Source: Ehretia macrophylla
Lineage: Eukaryota; Streptophyta; Magnoliopsida; Boraginales; Ehretiaceae
Assembly: GCA_037974665.1 (NCBI GenBank)
Contig: CM075764.1
Coordinates: forward strand, 113,460,325-113,524,324
Direction of reading: 5' to 3'
DNA length: 64,000 bases
Position numbers and translations under genes: made by a program. Of this stretch, positions 48,973-60,180 are shown piece by piece (the stretch's first letter is position 1; each line of letters begins with the position of its first letter). The notes below the pieces were generated by a model, which was not told where the DNA came from, ran no database searches, and was given only the letters and a program-made list of their open reading frames with translations.

Positions 48973-49900
48973 AAGTCACTCAAATACACTATCCCTGTCT
49001 TAATAATCTAACCCCTAAAAGTAAACTATTGTCAACTTCCACGAATTTATCTCTTAATTTCTAGGTCGCAGTCTTACCATTTAGTGAACTTGAAACTCGC
49101 TAGTATACACCATATCGGATTCATCAATGCTTCATTCCAATCAAGTAAAGATTCAATTGTACGAGTATATTTCTAACTTCTTAGATAGTCTATGAAGCCA
49201 ATTTTAAGATGTGAGAAATGGATTCAAAGCAACCTTTAAGTCAACTTCCACTATAAGCACATGAGAATATAAACTACTCTACATATCTAATAGTATACTC
49301 TTATATCCTAAGGGAATTAGTATGTCATTAACCTTTATACTTGAACCACAATTAGAAGAACGGTTTAACGGAATCAAGAACTTCATAGCCATAAAATTGA
49401 CAACTTAATCACAAGTATGGGTATTCCAAGATAAGGAGATAACTTTACCTCAACAATTATACCTGTGCTACGCATTTTATATATGCATATCCAATAATAC
49501 ATACGATACATCGAGTACTTGTGAAGATGCGAAAAATCTCTAACCGAGCCTTTTCGTTCTTTCTGCATAAATTCAATTCCCTGAAAGTCCTAATCCTAAC
49601 TATCTATGTGTATAAATAGTCAGTCATGGTTATGTAACATGCACTTGTATCAAAGAAGGAGTATAAAAGCATGTATGCATTATTGAGGGCATTAACATGT
49701 CGGTGTGCATGACACATAGTACATATGGTCCACAAAAGTGCATGATATTCAATGCACAAAGCAATTAAAGCACATTAACACACATTAACACATATAAACA
49801 AGACATCATAATTACCTTGGGGCTTCTACCCATGGTCCGAGAGTTGAACCCGACTAATGCCTAGTTAGCAAACTAAGCTCTGATACCATTCTAATATAGG
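48973..49900 (-). mobile_element. D interior, segment 3 (non-coding), with A's right TSD and D's PBS
   Basis: Begins with AAGTC (48973-48977), the right target duplication of A. Homologous to 19346-19968 of E, but with about 300 extra bases (about 49505-49795). The PBS complement GCTCTGATACCA is at 49877-49888, 12 bp from D's 5' LTR. No coding signal seen. Confidence 0.85.
49877..49888 (-). promoter_or_regulatory. Primer-binding site of D
   Basis: GCTCTGATACCA on the + strand, the complement of TGGTATCAGAGC (initiator tRNA-Met primer). Confidence 0.88.
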
Positions 49901-52900
49901 CGTCACGCCCCAACCCGACCTAAGGAGGCTAGACTAGGGTATGACCTAATTCATTTATACTATTTCACATTCTTAGCATTTTTGTTATGGTTTAATGCTT
50001 AACGTTGGCCTAGAACTCCAAAAGTTTTTCTGGAAATCCGACAGCATGACGGCTATATTTAAGACCTTTGGTTTGACCTATTTTCTAAAATGCCTCAAAA
50101 CCTTTAATCATTGATTTAATTCCAACTAAAATTTCATATTTTGTTATCAATAGATATGCCTACTAATTTATCTCGATAGTCTCGTTTAATTGACAAGCCT
50201 AGCATGATAACTATGTCCCGTTTATTTGTCAGTTCCTATTATGCAAGTACCTATTATCCTTTAGCTTACAATGAGTACCTAAGTGAAATTAGATAGAGTT
50301 AACTTGTTTGATTCTTCACCTAGTGGTTTAAACGCCTACGATAACTACTAACTAAGATAATGAAATCAAATAACCAAATAAAGAGTTTGTCAGGTTGTAA
50401 TTAGTACAAGCCAAAAATTAGACCCAAATTACAACGGGGTCATTTACATCAACCAAATGAACAGTATGAAATCAAACACAACATCCATATAGCAACCACT
50501 TTCAGGCAAGGCACAAAAGCACGTAGTCACTCCAAGGAATTATCAACAAGCACATTCTCCTCGGGTACCTATTCCCAATCTGCTTCACCTATGACAAAAA
50601 AAGGGTGAGTCCTTATGAACTCAGTGAGGGGGGAAAACAAGTGACAAGGTTTTGAAAATCCTTTTCCGGTTAACTTGTGAAAACTCCTTTGAAGACATGT
50701 CAAATAAAATAAGTAAGTTCATAACAATACATAAATATAAAGGAACACATTTACCCGTCTTTCCTCCCCGAGATCCTCTAGGAACCAAGCGAGAGTACTT
50801 AAACACGTAGTGAAAAGGATACGGTGAACTTTCGCTCTCAAGTTCAATCGGTGAGCATTTGCTCTCAAGATCGTTTTCGATAACAATTGTTGCGGCCGGC
50901 TTCAATCATCCACTTATCGCTCCCAATTGGGTATACTCCGGATGTACCCCGAAATCCTACGACCCAACTCTCCGGGGGTGGAATGCTAAGCGAGAGAGGG
51001 AATTAGACCATGGTAGTCATGGGAGCACCGGCAAACCCTATGCCACCCGGCGTTCGTGAAATGCTACCATGCCACAATGAAAGGTTGCAACCTTGTATAC
51101 AATGCACATTTATGCCCTTTAACATTTCGCATTAGGAGGTCAACAAAGTAGGTTGCCTCCGAGCAAGTATATGATCACATTTTGACATATTGGCATATAA
51201 GGCATTGTAAAACATGTAATCATTTTATATATCAATTTGAAAGCAATTAAACTTTCACGGGCAGCCAAGTAATCATGTTCAATAAGCCATAGAATGTCTT
51301 TTAACAATTCACATTAGGAGGTCAACAAAGTAGGTTGCCTCCGAGCAATTTCAAGATCACATATTGCCAAGTAAACGAACGAGGCATGCTTAACATGAAA
51401 TTTCACTTTGTAAAACACATAGAGTTATATGAACATTAAACGGGCAGCCAAGTAACACATGTAAATCAAGTCATATAACTCATTTCGGGGTTCACGTATC
51501 AAGCATTAAGATTATACAAGCATGCAACGACGTTTACATGAGATCGGGTACACGAAAAGTTTACTTATCAACATGTAATCATCGAAAATCACATTTAGAG
51601 CTAAAAGGACAATTCCGGGCAGCCTATTAACCTTCCTCAACATCAATTATAATACACACAAGAGTGGTTTATGACTCAGGAGCCTACGGGGCCATTAGGA
51701 TTTACTAGGCCGTGCTCGGGGTTGGTTTCATTTGCTAAGCACCACAAGTAACACTTAAACCATTTCAAGCATACTTAACATTTATTAGACATCCTACTAA
51801 TCATGCAATTGAACACATTAAACCATAGGATCATTACTTAGCAAGTTTTCATAAGCAATAGGGCCTAAATTCGTGCTTACACATGCGATTAGGCCACAAT
51901 TTGTCATGTAATTAAACCCAAGCCATGCATCATCCAAATTAAACAATCTCAACCAACCACAACAGTCTACACAACATCTACGTGCCACAATTCCAAGCAT
52001 TCAATACCACAAGTGAAGTTACAACATGTTTCAAAGCATTTTACTAAGCAAAACCCTACTGCAATGGTCTGTTTTCCCACATTCAATTAGCCAAGTAAAT
52101 AATCTCCAAATTCTGTGAACAAAATGTCAAATTAAATCTTAATGAGTGATTTAAATCTAGGAACAAACCTCGTTGCATTTGGAGTTCGGACTTAGGATTT
52201 ATGGCCAAAACCGTGAGACTACGCAAAACTGTCCAGTTTTAGACACATTACGAGTTTTTCCATTTTGGAGGCTCTTACGGTCAGATTTAGCTTTATCCTA
52301 TTTCTGACAAAAATTTCCAGAACTTCCAAATATAGCAACATACCAATTTTCATGCATTTTGGACACCATTTGCTAGGCTAAAACGGTTTTGTTCTACAAG
52401 GTCAGTAGGCTGCCAGATTCTACTTCAAATTTTCAATTTTTCCAGTTTTAGACACCTTTCGATATTTTGCCATTTTGGGGTTTTAGAGTCAAAATTAGCC
52501 TTCGCCTATTTCTATGAAACATGTTCAGAACTGACAAAAATAGTGTCCTAACACTTTTCATGCTTTTTTATCAAGTTTTACTAAGCCAAATGCACTTCGT
52601 ACTACAAAATCAGAAAACTGCCAGCAAAAACGTTTTTACTTATCTTCAAGTTCTAGCCATTATCATGCCATGCACGAGTAGATAAGCTCATATACACACA
52701 TATACAATAACTACATAGGTAAATATATCCATATGAGAGCATGCATGTGAGTTTTGAAAGCTTTTAAAAGAGTTTAACCCTCACCTTAGCAAATCGATAT
52801 ATGAAGATGCACAAACGCTCTTTGAATCGCACAACTAGACCTTTTTCCTTGCTTTGGCCGAGAGGTATCTTGATTTTCCTTAAATCCTAGCTTAGTTAGC

Positions 52901-54057
52901 TTGTGTAGGAGGTGTGCATGTGTTTAGAACAAAAAAAAATGGATGAAAACCATCAAAACTTTACCTAGGCCGAAAATGATGAGTTATGAGCTTGTATGAG
53001 ACTTTCTTGTGTGTTTGCTTGCTATGGCTTGCTGTGGCCGAGCTTGGGAGAGTCCTTGAGAGATTGTGAGGAGTCTTGGGAGCTCAAAGGGCTTCCTTGG
53101 TCGAAAATGGAGAGAGAATGGGAGAGTTTGAGAGAGAAATGATGCTTGTGTGTGTGTGTGTGTCGGCCTTGAGCTTGTAAAAACTCATTTTTGTGTCATC
53201 TTTTGAGCATTATTTTGAATTGTTAGCATGCTAGGGTGATTTGGTCGAGAATGGGAAGGGTTTGGGTGAGGTTTTTATTTATTTTTTTTGTATTATCATG
53301 CATTTGTCTACCCTATGTTGCATTGTGTCTTGTACTTGTCATAGGAATGTTTAGATAATAGGAAAGTGCTTAAGGTTTAGCATGTGTGTGAAAGAATGTT
53401 GGGTATTTAGGGATTTTAGGTAGAATAGAATATAGGATATGTTTAGAGGTTTGTGAGATTTTATCTTGTAGTGAGTTTAAAATATAATATTTAGGTGTTA
53501 GTGGATTTTGTAGAGATTTGAATTAGGATTATAATAATAATTAGTGGTGTTTGTAGGATTATTTTATAGTCTACTGCTTTGTGTAGGATTCTTTATTGAT
53601 TAGCGTGCAGGCACGCTTTCCTAGGTCTAGGGCACACACTACGAGACACACACAAAAATCAATATAGGGCACGAATCACGAGGTAGACATAAACTACGAG
53701 GTAAGGCACGTACTTCAAGATAAATGCACGGATTCCAATGCAAATGCATGCAACCCTAGGTGAATGCATGTAAACCAACACGTAATTCAATGCAATGCAC
53801 GTAAATCAAGGTACGACTCTTAAACCTAGGTTAGGGCATGCAGTTCAAGGTCAGTGCACACAAATCGAGGTATCTCACGTAAATCAAAGTCAGGGCACGT
53901 AATTCGAGGATTAGGGCACATAATTCTAGGTCAAGGCACGAATGACGAGGCATGCACGAAAAGCAAGACAGGGCACGTAATCCAAGTTGGTCATATAATT
54001 CTAGGTCTATGGCATGCAAATCGAGATAAGACACGTTACTCGGGGTCAGGCCTCACA
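49901..54057 (-). mobile_element. 5' LTR of D
   Basis: 4157 bp. The left edge reads CGTCACGCCCC, in which the first base of the expected TGTCACG has changed; the right edge reads CCTCACA. It retains the TATA box at 53560-53569 (-), the CGTGCC array (about 53610-54057), the ~211 bp dimer (about 52250-52630), the stem-loops and palindrome (about 51080-51350) and the intron-like segment (about 50590-50760). It is followed by the right AGACA duplication. Confidence 0.92.
53560..53569 (-). promoter_or_regulatory. TATA box of D 5' LTR
   Basis: TATTTTATAG on the + strand (CTATAAAATA on the minus strand), about 490 bp into the LTR. It would drive leftward transcription through D. Confidence 0.55.
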
Positions 54058-54062
54058 AGACA
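54058..54062 (+). repeat. Target-site duplication of D, right copy
   Basis: AGACA, matching 4957-4961, 49 kb away. Confidence 0.9.
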
Positions 54063-55219
54063 ACTTCACTTCACGTAGAGGCTGGGCCTGCAAACCGAGG
54101 GCGTGGGGCTTGTGACCAGGTATCCGTCGCTCTGGTGCCCATAACTTTTGATCTGTAAGGAGTTACGCAGCGCACAGCATACCATTGGAAAGCTTTCTGA
54201 AAGCTCTACGACCAGGGCAGTGAGCTTGCTCGACTGCACCAATTTTCAGAGCCCAAAATCGAACGTTTTCATCAGTTTCAAGATTTTTTTTTTTTTGCGC
54301 TGTTTTTTCGTCCCGGATCGTACGTCGTGAGCCGCGAAAAGGACGACAACCTAATCCATCACATTTCTATTACCGAATCCCACAGCACCTCAGGCAAGAC
54401 AACTTCACTTCACATAGAGGTTGGGCCCGTAAACCGAGGGCATGGGGCTTGTGAGCAGGTATCCTTCGCTCCGGTGCCTATAACTTTTGATCTGTAAGTA
54501 GTTACGCGGTGCACAACATATCGTTGGAAAGCTCTCCGAGAGCTCTACGACGGGGGTAGCAAGCCTACTAAACTGCGTCTGTTTTCAAAGCCCAAAATTG
54601 AACATTTTCATCAGTTTCGGATCGTACGTCGTGAGCCGCAAAAAGGACGACAACTTAATCCATCACATTTCTATTACCAAATCGCATGGCACCTTGGGCA
54701 AGAAAACTTCACTTCACGTAGAGGCTGGGCCCGCAAACTGAGAGCGTGGGGCTTGTAACCAGGTATCCGTCGCTCCGATGCCTATAACTTTTGATCCATA
54801 AGGAGTTTCGTGGCCCACAGCATACCATCGGAAAGCTCTCCGAAAGCTCTACGATGGGGGCAGTAAACCTTCTTGGCTGCGCCCATTTTTGGAGCCCAAA
54901 ATTGAACATTTTATCAGTTTTGGGACACTTTTCTTCTTTTACGCTATTTTTTAGTCTAGATCGTACGTCGCGAGCCGCGAAATGGAAGATAACCTAATCC
55001 ATCACATTTCTATTACCAAATCCCACGGCACCTCGGGCAAGACAACTTCACTTCACGTAGAGGCTGGGCCCGCAAACTGACAGCGTGGGGCTTATGACCA
55101 AGTATCCATCGCTCTGGTGCACATAACTTTTGATACGTAAGGAGTTATGCGGTGCACAACATACCGTTGGAAACTCTTCAAAAGCTCTACGATGGGGGCA
55201 GCAAGCTTGCTCAGCTGTA
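54059..55219 (+). repeat. Tandem array of a ~339 bp satellite-like repeat
   Basis: Unit starts (GACAACTTCACTTCAC or a variant) are at 54059, 54398, 54702 and 55041, giving lengths of 339, 304 and 339 bp and a 179 bp partial unit cut by element C. Unit 2 is shorter because it lacks the ~35 bp T-rich block GGACACTTTTCTTCTTTTGC. With 4791-4961 this was one array of about four monomers before D inserted. It is visibly richer in GC than the LTRs. The unit is about twice a nucleosomal repeat length. It carries no good frame. Confidence 0.9.
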
Positions 55220-58200
55220 TGTGAGGCCCGATCTCGATTTGCGTACGATACCTTGTTTCATGTGTCCTAACCTAGAATTGCATGCCTTCACATAGGTTCA
55301 AGAGTCGTATCTCGTTTTATGTGCCTTGCATCAAATTATGTGCATTCATTTAGAGTTACGTGTATTTACTTGGGAAACGTGCATTCGTCTCGTAGTTCGT
55401 ATTTTACCTCGTAGTGCATGCCCTAAACTTAAAAAAGCGTGCCTGCACGCTAACCAAGAAAGCATCTTACACGAAGCATTATATTATTAATTAATCCTAC
55501 AAATTCCACTAACTAATATTATAATCCTAAATCAACTCACTAGAAGACAAAATTTCACCAAAAGCTAAACATTCTTATTCTTTATTCTTTATTCTTTTGC
55601 ATATCCCAAGCACACATAATAAAATAATGCTCAAAACATAACAAAATTCAGATTTGAACATTGCTTTGGCCGACCATATGATGCAAGTTGACAAGCCTTT
55701 GCATAATTTAAAACATTCCTAGACAAGCCTATGACACAATGCATAAAAAAATGAAACAAAACACACCTACCAAGCTTCACTTTCTCAGCCAAAACACTCC
55801 ATGCTTCCTCACATTTTAATAATGCACAATGACTAAGGAATTTTCAGAAATTGTAGAGCTCTAGGCCGACACATGCATTCAAAACATCCTCAAAGCATCT
55901 TCAACCTCAATTTTGCTTTCAAACCTTCTCTCAAGCTCTCATCTCCTCTCTCTCTCGGCCTTAGCATTTTCATGGCTTCCAAGACTGAAAAAATTTTCCC
56001 CATAACACACAAGCATCGTCCAAAGCAATGGAAAGCAAGTAGCTAGCTCAAAAAACGCATGCAAGCTCATAGAACTCTTCATTTCGGCCCTAGGTATGTT
56101 TGATAGCTTTTCTTTCATCTCCCTTTTGTTCTAAGCACATGTACATATTAAGAACATGATAACTCAGCTAGGAATTAAGGAAATCAAGCAATCTCTCTCG
56201 GCTAAGCAAGGAAATAAGACCTTTTTGTGCATCTTCAAGAATTTTGAGCATCATTTGTCATCAATAGGCTAAGGTAAGGGCTAAAACTCTTTTAAAAGCT
56301 TTCAAAAACTACATGCATGCCTTCATATGTCTACATTTATCTCTGTACTTGTTGTATATGTGTGTACGTGAGCTTATGTAACCATGCATAGCAAGATATT
56401 TGGCTAGAACCTGAAGATAGGTAAAATCGCGTAGCTGGCAGATTTCTGACTTGGTAGAGCGAGGTGCATTTGACCTAGTAAATGATGTTGAAAATGCGTG
56501 AACATTGGTAGGTGATTATTTTTGCCAGTTCTGAGTATGTTTCGTAGAAATAGGCGAAGGCCAATTTTGACTCTAATGTCTCTAAAATGGCGAAACATCG
56601 AAACGTGTCTAAATTTGGAAAATCTGGAAAAATGGAGCAGGTTTTTGGCAGTTCACTGTCCTTGTAGAACGAAACAGTTTTAACCTAGTAAATGATATTT
56701 AAAATGCATAAAATTTGGTTGGTTGCTATATTTTTCAGTTCTGAATATTTGTGTCAGAAATAGACTAAAGCTAAATCTGACCCTAAGACCCTAAAAATGG
56801 CAAGTATTGAAATATGTATGAATCTAGACAGTTTTGCGTAGTCTCACGGTTTTAGCTATAACTCTTGAATCCGAACTCCAAATGATGCGAGGTTCATTTA
56901 TGGATTTAAATCACTCATTATGATTTAATTTGACATTTTGTTCACTGGAATTGGAGATTGTTTGCTTGTCTAAATGATTGTGGGAAACCAGACCATTGCA
57001 GTGAGGTTTTTATTTAGTGATATGCTTTGAAAAATATTGTAACTTCTCTTGTGGTATTGAATGCTTGGTATTGTGGCACTTGGATGTTGTGTGGACTGTT
57101 TTGGATGATTGAGGATGTTTTAATTAATCGATGCATGGCTTGGGTTTAATTACGTGACATCTTGCGGCTTAATCGCACGTGTAAGCATGAATTGAAACCC
57201 TATTGACTATGAAAACTCGCTAAGTGATGATCCTACAGTTATCGTGTTTAATTGTGTGGTTAGAGGGCTGCCTAATAAATGTTAAGTATGCTTGAAATGT
57301 GATTCCCGATGATTACATGTTGATAAGTAGACCTTTTTGCACCCGGTCCCACGTAGACGTCGTTGCATGCTTGTATAAACTTATTATCTGATTACGTGAA
57401 TCCCGAAATGAGTTATATGACTCAATCTACATGTGTTACATGGCTGCCCGTTTAATATTCATATAACTCCATGTGTATTACAAGTGAAATTAAATATCAA
57501 AGTATGCCTCGTGTGTTTACTTGTCAACGTGCGATCTTATAACTCCTCGGATACAACCTACTTTGTTGTCCTCCTAATGTGATATGTTAAATGTTATAAA
57601 TGTGCATTGCATACAAGGTTGCAACCTTTCATTGTGGCATGATAGCATTTCACGAACGTCGGGCGACATAGGGCTTGTCGGTGTTCCTGTGACTACCATG
57701 GTCCAATTCCCTCTCTCGCTTGGCATTCTACCCTCGGAGAGTTGGGTCGTAGGTTTTCAGGGTACATCCAGAGTATACCCAATTGGGAGCGATAAGTGGA
57801 TTATCGAAGTCGGCCGCAACCATCGTTATCGAAAATGATATTGAGAGCAAATGCTCACCGTATCCTTGAAATGATTACTAATTGTATCTTCTGCTCAATT
57901 TGATTCATATACTTTGCGTACCTTACTACTTGTGATACGTGACATGTTTTTAAAAAGGGGTTTTTCATAAGTTCAACTGGAAAAAAAAGTTTCAAAACAT
58001 ATTTCTCGTTCCCCCTCGCTGAGTTCATAAGGACTCACCCTCTTTTATCATCACAGGTGAAGAAGATCAGGAACAGGTACCCGATGATAACGTGCCTATT
58101 GATGACTCCTTGGAGTGATTGCCTGCCCTACGTGCCTTACTTGACTGTGGCCATTTTGTGAACGATATGTTTGTTTTGAAGATTATCTCTTGTGTTGTTT

Positions 58201-58743
58201 GTCGTTGTTATTGTAAAAGACCCCCGTTGTAATTTGGGGTCTAATTTTGATTTGTACTGATTATGACTAGACAGACACCTTATTTGATCGTTTTGCTACT
58301 TGATTAGTAACTACTACAGGCTTATGAAGTAGTAGGCAAAGGGTTAAGTAAAATGAATCCATCCAATCTTAAGAAGGTACTCATTTGTAAGTTAAGATCA
58401 ACAGGTACTTGTGTAACAGGAATTGACACATAAACGAGACATAGTTGCCATGCTATGTGTTAATCAAACGAGACTTGAGATAAATAGTAGACATATCAAT
58501 TGGTGATACATAGTAACCTTAGTTGGAATCGAATTTGAGATTGAATATTTGAGGTGTTTAGAAAATCAAGTCAAACTAAGAAGCCAATTATAGTCGTTAT
58601 GCTGTCGGTTTTCCGGAGAATTTTTGGAGTTCTAGTCTAACGGATAAGCTTAATCTTCGTTAATCAGTTATAGTCGTAAAAGAACGTTAATGATTAGATC
58701 ACACCCTAGTCTAACCTCCATAGGTAAGGTTGGGGGCGTAACA
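55220..58743 (+). mobile_element. 5' LTR of C
   Basis: 3524 bp, TGTGAGGCCCGATC to GGGGGCGTAACA, where the last bases correspond to GTGACA with one G-to-A change. It has the CGTGCC array (to about 55440), a 7 bp hairpin, the ~211 bp dimer (about 56430-56840), one stem-loop (near 57545), the palindrome (about 57615) and a GACCCC/GGGGTC hairpin (58218-58242). At the TATA position it reads ATTATATTATTAATTAATCC, not CTATAAAATA. Confidence 0.9.
58218..58242 (+). other. Conserved AGACCCC/GGGGTCT hairpin
   Basis: A 7 bp inverted repeat (58218-58224 with 58236-58242) around CGTTGTAATTT. Weaker forms with the same loop are in F (about 4254-4278), the solo LTR (about 10370-10392), D and E, always just downstream of the acidic reading frame. 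Confidence 0.5.
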
Positions 58744-58754
58744 CCTTATGTTAA

Positions 58755-58766
58755 TGGTATTAGAAC
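58755..58766 (+). promoter_or_regulatory. Decayed primer-binding site of C
   Basis: TGGTATTAGAAC, two transitions away from TGGTATCAGAGC. Confidence 0.75.
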
Positions 58767-59022
58767 TTAGATTGCTTAAGCCGGGTATAACTCTCAGACC
58801 ATGGGTAGAAGCCCTAAGGTTATTGGGATGACTTTTTTATGTGTGTTAATGTGTGGCAATATCAATTGTGCCTTCTCTGTTTCTATGTGCTTATGTGATT
58901 AACATGTCTTAACTGTTTCGAGAATTGTATGTCTATGTAAAATTGTATGTTGCATACCTTATACATTAAATTCTTGTCTTGTCGTATTCCAATAAATTGT
59001 GCATCATAATCTGTGCCTATAG

Positions 59023-60180
59023 ATGGTTGGCCCTAGTACCCGCAATACCAATACGAGCGATGAGCCTCAAGAAGCCGGAGATGCTCAACAAACTAATCCC
59101 GGCATGGCCATGTTTAACATGATGGCAAATGCTATGGATTGCGTGTCGCGAGTGATGGAACATCAAGATGCACGTGAAGCAAACAACAACAACAACAACC
59201 GGAAAGGTGGTAACAATGGGAGAAACAGCAGAATGCGGGAGTTCCTTGACTTTCACCCGTTCAAATTCTACAGGGAAGCTGATGATAAAAAGGTAGAGGC
59301 TTGGCTATCTGAGATTGAAAGGATTTTCAGGTCACTTGACTATACTGATGAAGAAAAGATTGAGTTCGCTGTATTTCTGTTGCATGGGGATGCTGAGCAT
59401 TGGTGGCACACTGTGGAGGCACTTTGGGAAACTGATCATACACCTCGCTTGTGGGGTAATTTCGTTAAGGTATTCAAGGAGAAACACGTACCTGTAGTTT
59501 CCAGGCGGAGGCGAATTGAAGAATTCATGCACTTGAACCAGGGTAACATGACGGTGGCTCAGTATGAGGCTCGCTTTGATAGACTGTCCTGTTATGCTCA
59601 ATACATGGTCAGTACCTCTGAGGCAAAAATGTGGAAATTTACGTGGGTTGAGGCCAGAAATTCAGGATCAATTGGCTTCGCATGACTTTACTACCTATTC
59701 TGCTCTCCTTGCTGCTGCCTCCCGAGTTGAGAAGAAGAAACTTGATAGAGCCGGTTCAAGCCAGCCGAACAAGAAACCATATCAGCCTCTAGGACAACAG
59801 AGGAAATTCCTGACTCAGAGTCGCAGTCAAGGCCAGAGCCAGAACATACCAGTCAATAACCGTGGCCCGACTAAAGCACCATCAGCCTTTTCCACCCGTG
59901 GATCCACAGGTAGTTCACCTGCTACTCAGACTGTCACATGTTCTTATTGTAACAGGAACTGTCATACCGAGGCCCAATGTTGGAGGAAATCGGGACGATG
60001 TGTAGGGTGTGGTAGCGATCAACACCAGGTTAAGGATTGCCCTAAATGGAAAGGGGAACAAAATCAGATTGAACCAGCTGGTAGAGGCAAGACTCCAGTT
60101 CCTAGAGTCCAGGCCCGAGATTATGCTATTGAGTACGAGGAGCTTCTTGAGGAGACTGCTGTTGTTGAAGGTACATTCTT
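59023..60180 (+). pseudogene. Element C gag, frameshifted
   Basis: Starts at ATG 59023 (MVGPSTRNTNTSDEPQ). The capsid domain is clear at about residues 70-200 (MREFLDFHPFKFYREADDKK, VAQYEARFDRLS). A frameshift near 59640 moves the frame; homology to B resumes in the new frame ([15 protein letters not shown]). The nucleocapsid part has two complete CX2CX4HX4C zinc knuckles (CSYCNRNCHTEAQC and CVGCGSDQHQVKDC), whereas B keeps only the second. Asn- and Gln-rich linkers flank the capsid domain. The gene product would package RNA into virus-like particles in the cytoplasm; this copy cannot make an intact one. Confidence 0.9.

Larger units (their letters stand above)
4962..54057 (-). mobile_element. 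Element D: LARD-like LTR retrotransposon expanded by nested insertions
   Basis: One minus-strand insertion into the satellite array. Its pieces are the 3' LTR (4962-6691 plus 10910-13334, summing to 4155 bp), the interior (13335-14333, 23952-24984, 48978-49900; about 2.95 kb) and the 5' LTR (49901-54057, 4157 bp). The near-equal LTR lengths after subtracting the nested solo LTR, the PBS at 49877-49888, the PPT at 13335-13347 and the perfect AGACA duplication together establish the structure. No coding capacity is visible in D's own sequence. Nested in it are the solo LTR (6692-10909), E (14334-23951), and A (24990-48972) with B inside. A partial comparison of the two LTRs (first ~265 bp at the 3' end) shows about 11 differences, i.e. 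about 4 %. Confidence 0.9.

Noticed and set aside
54059..55219. CRISPR array or rDNA spacer
   Set aside because: Units are 304-339 bp, directly adjacent without spacers, with no rRNA sequence nearby.
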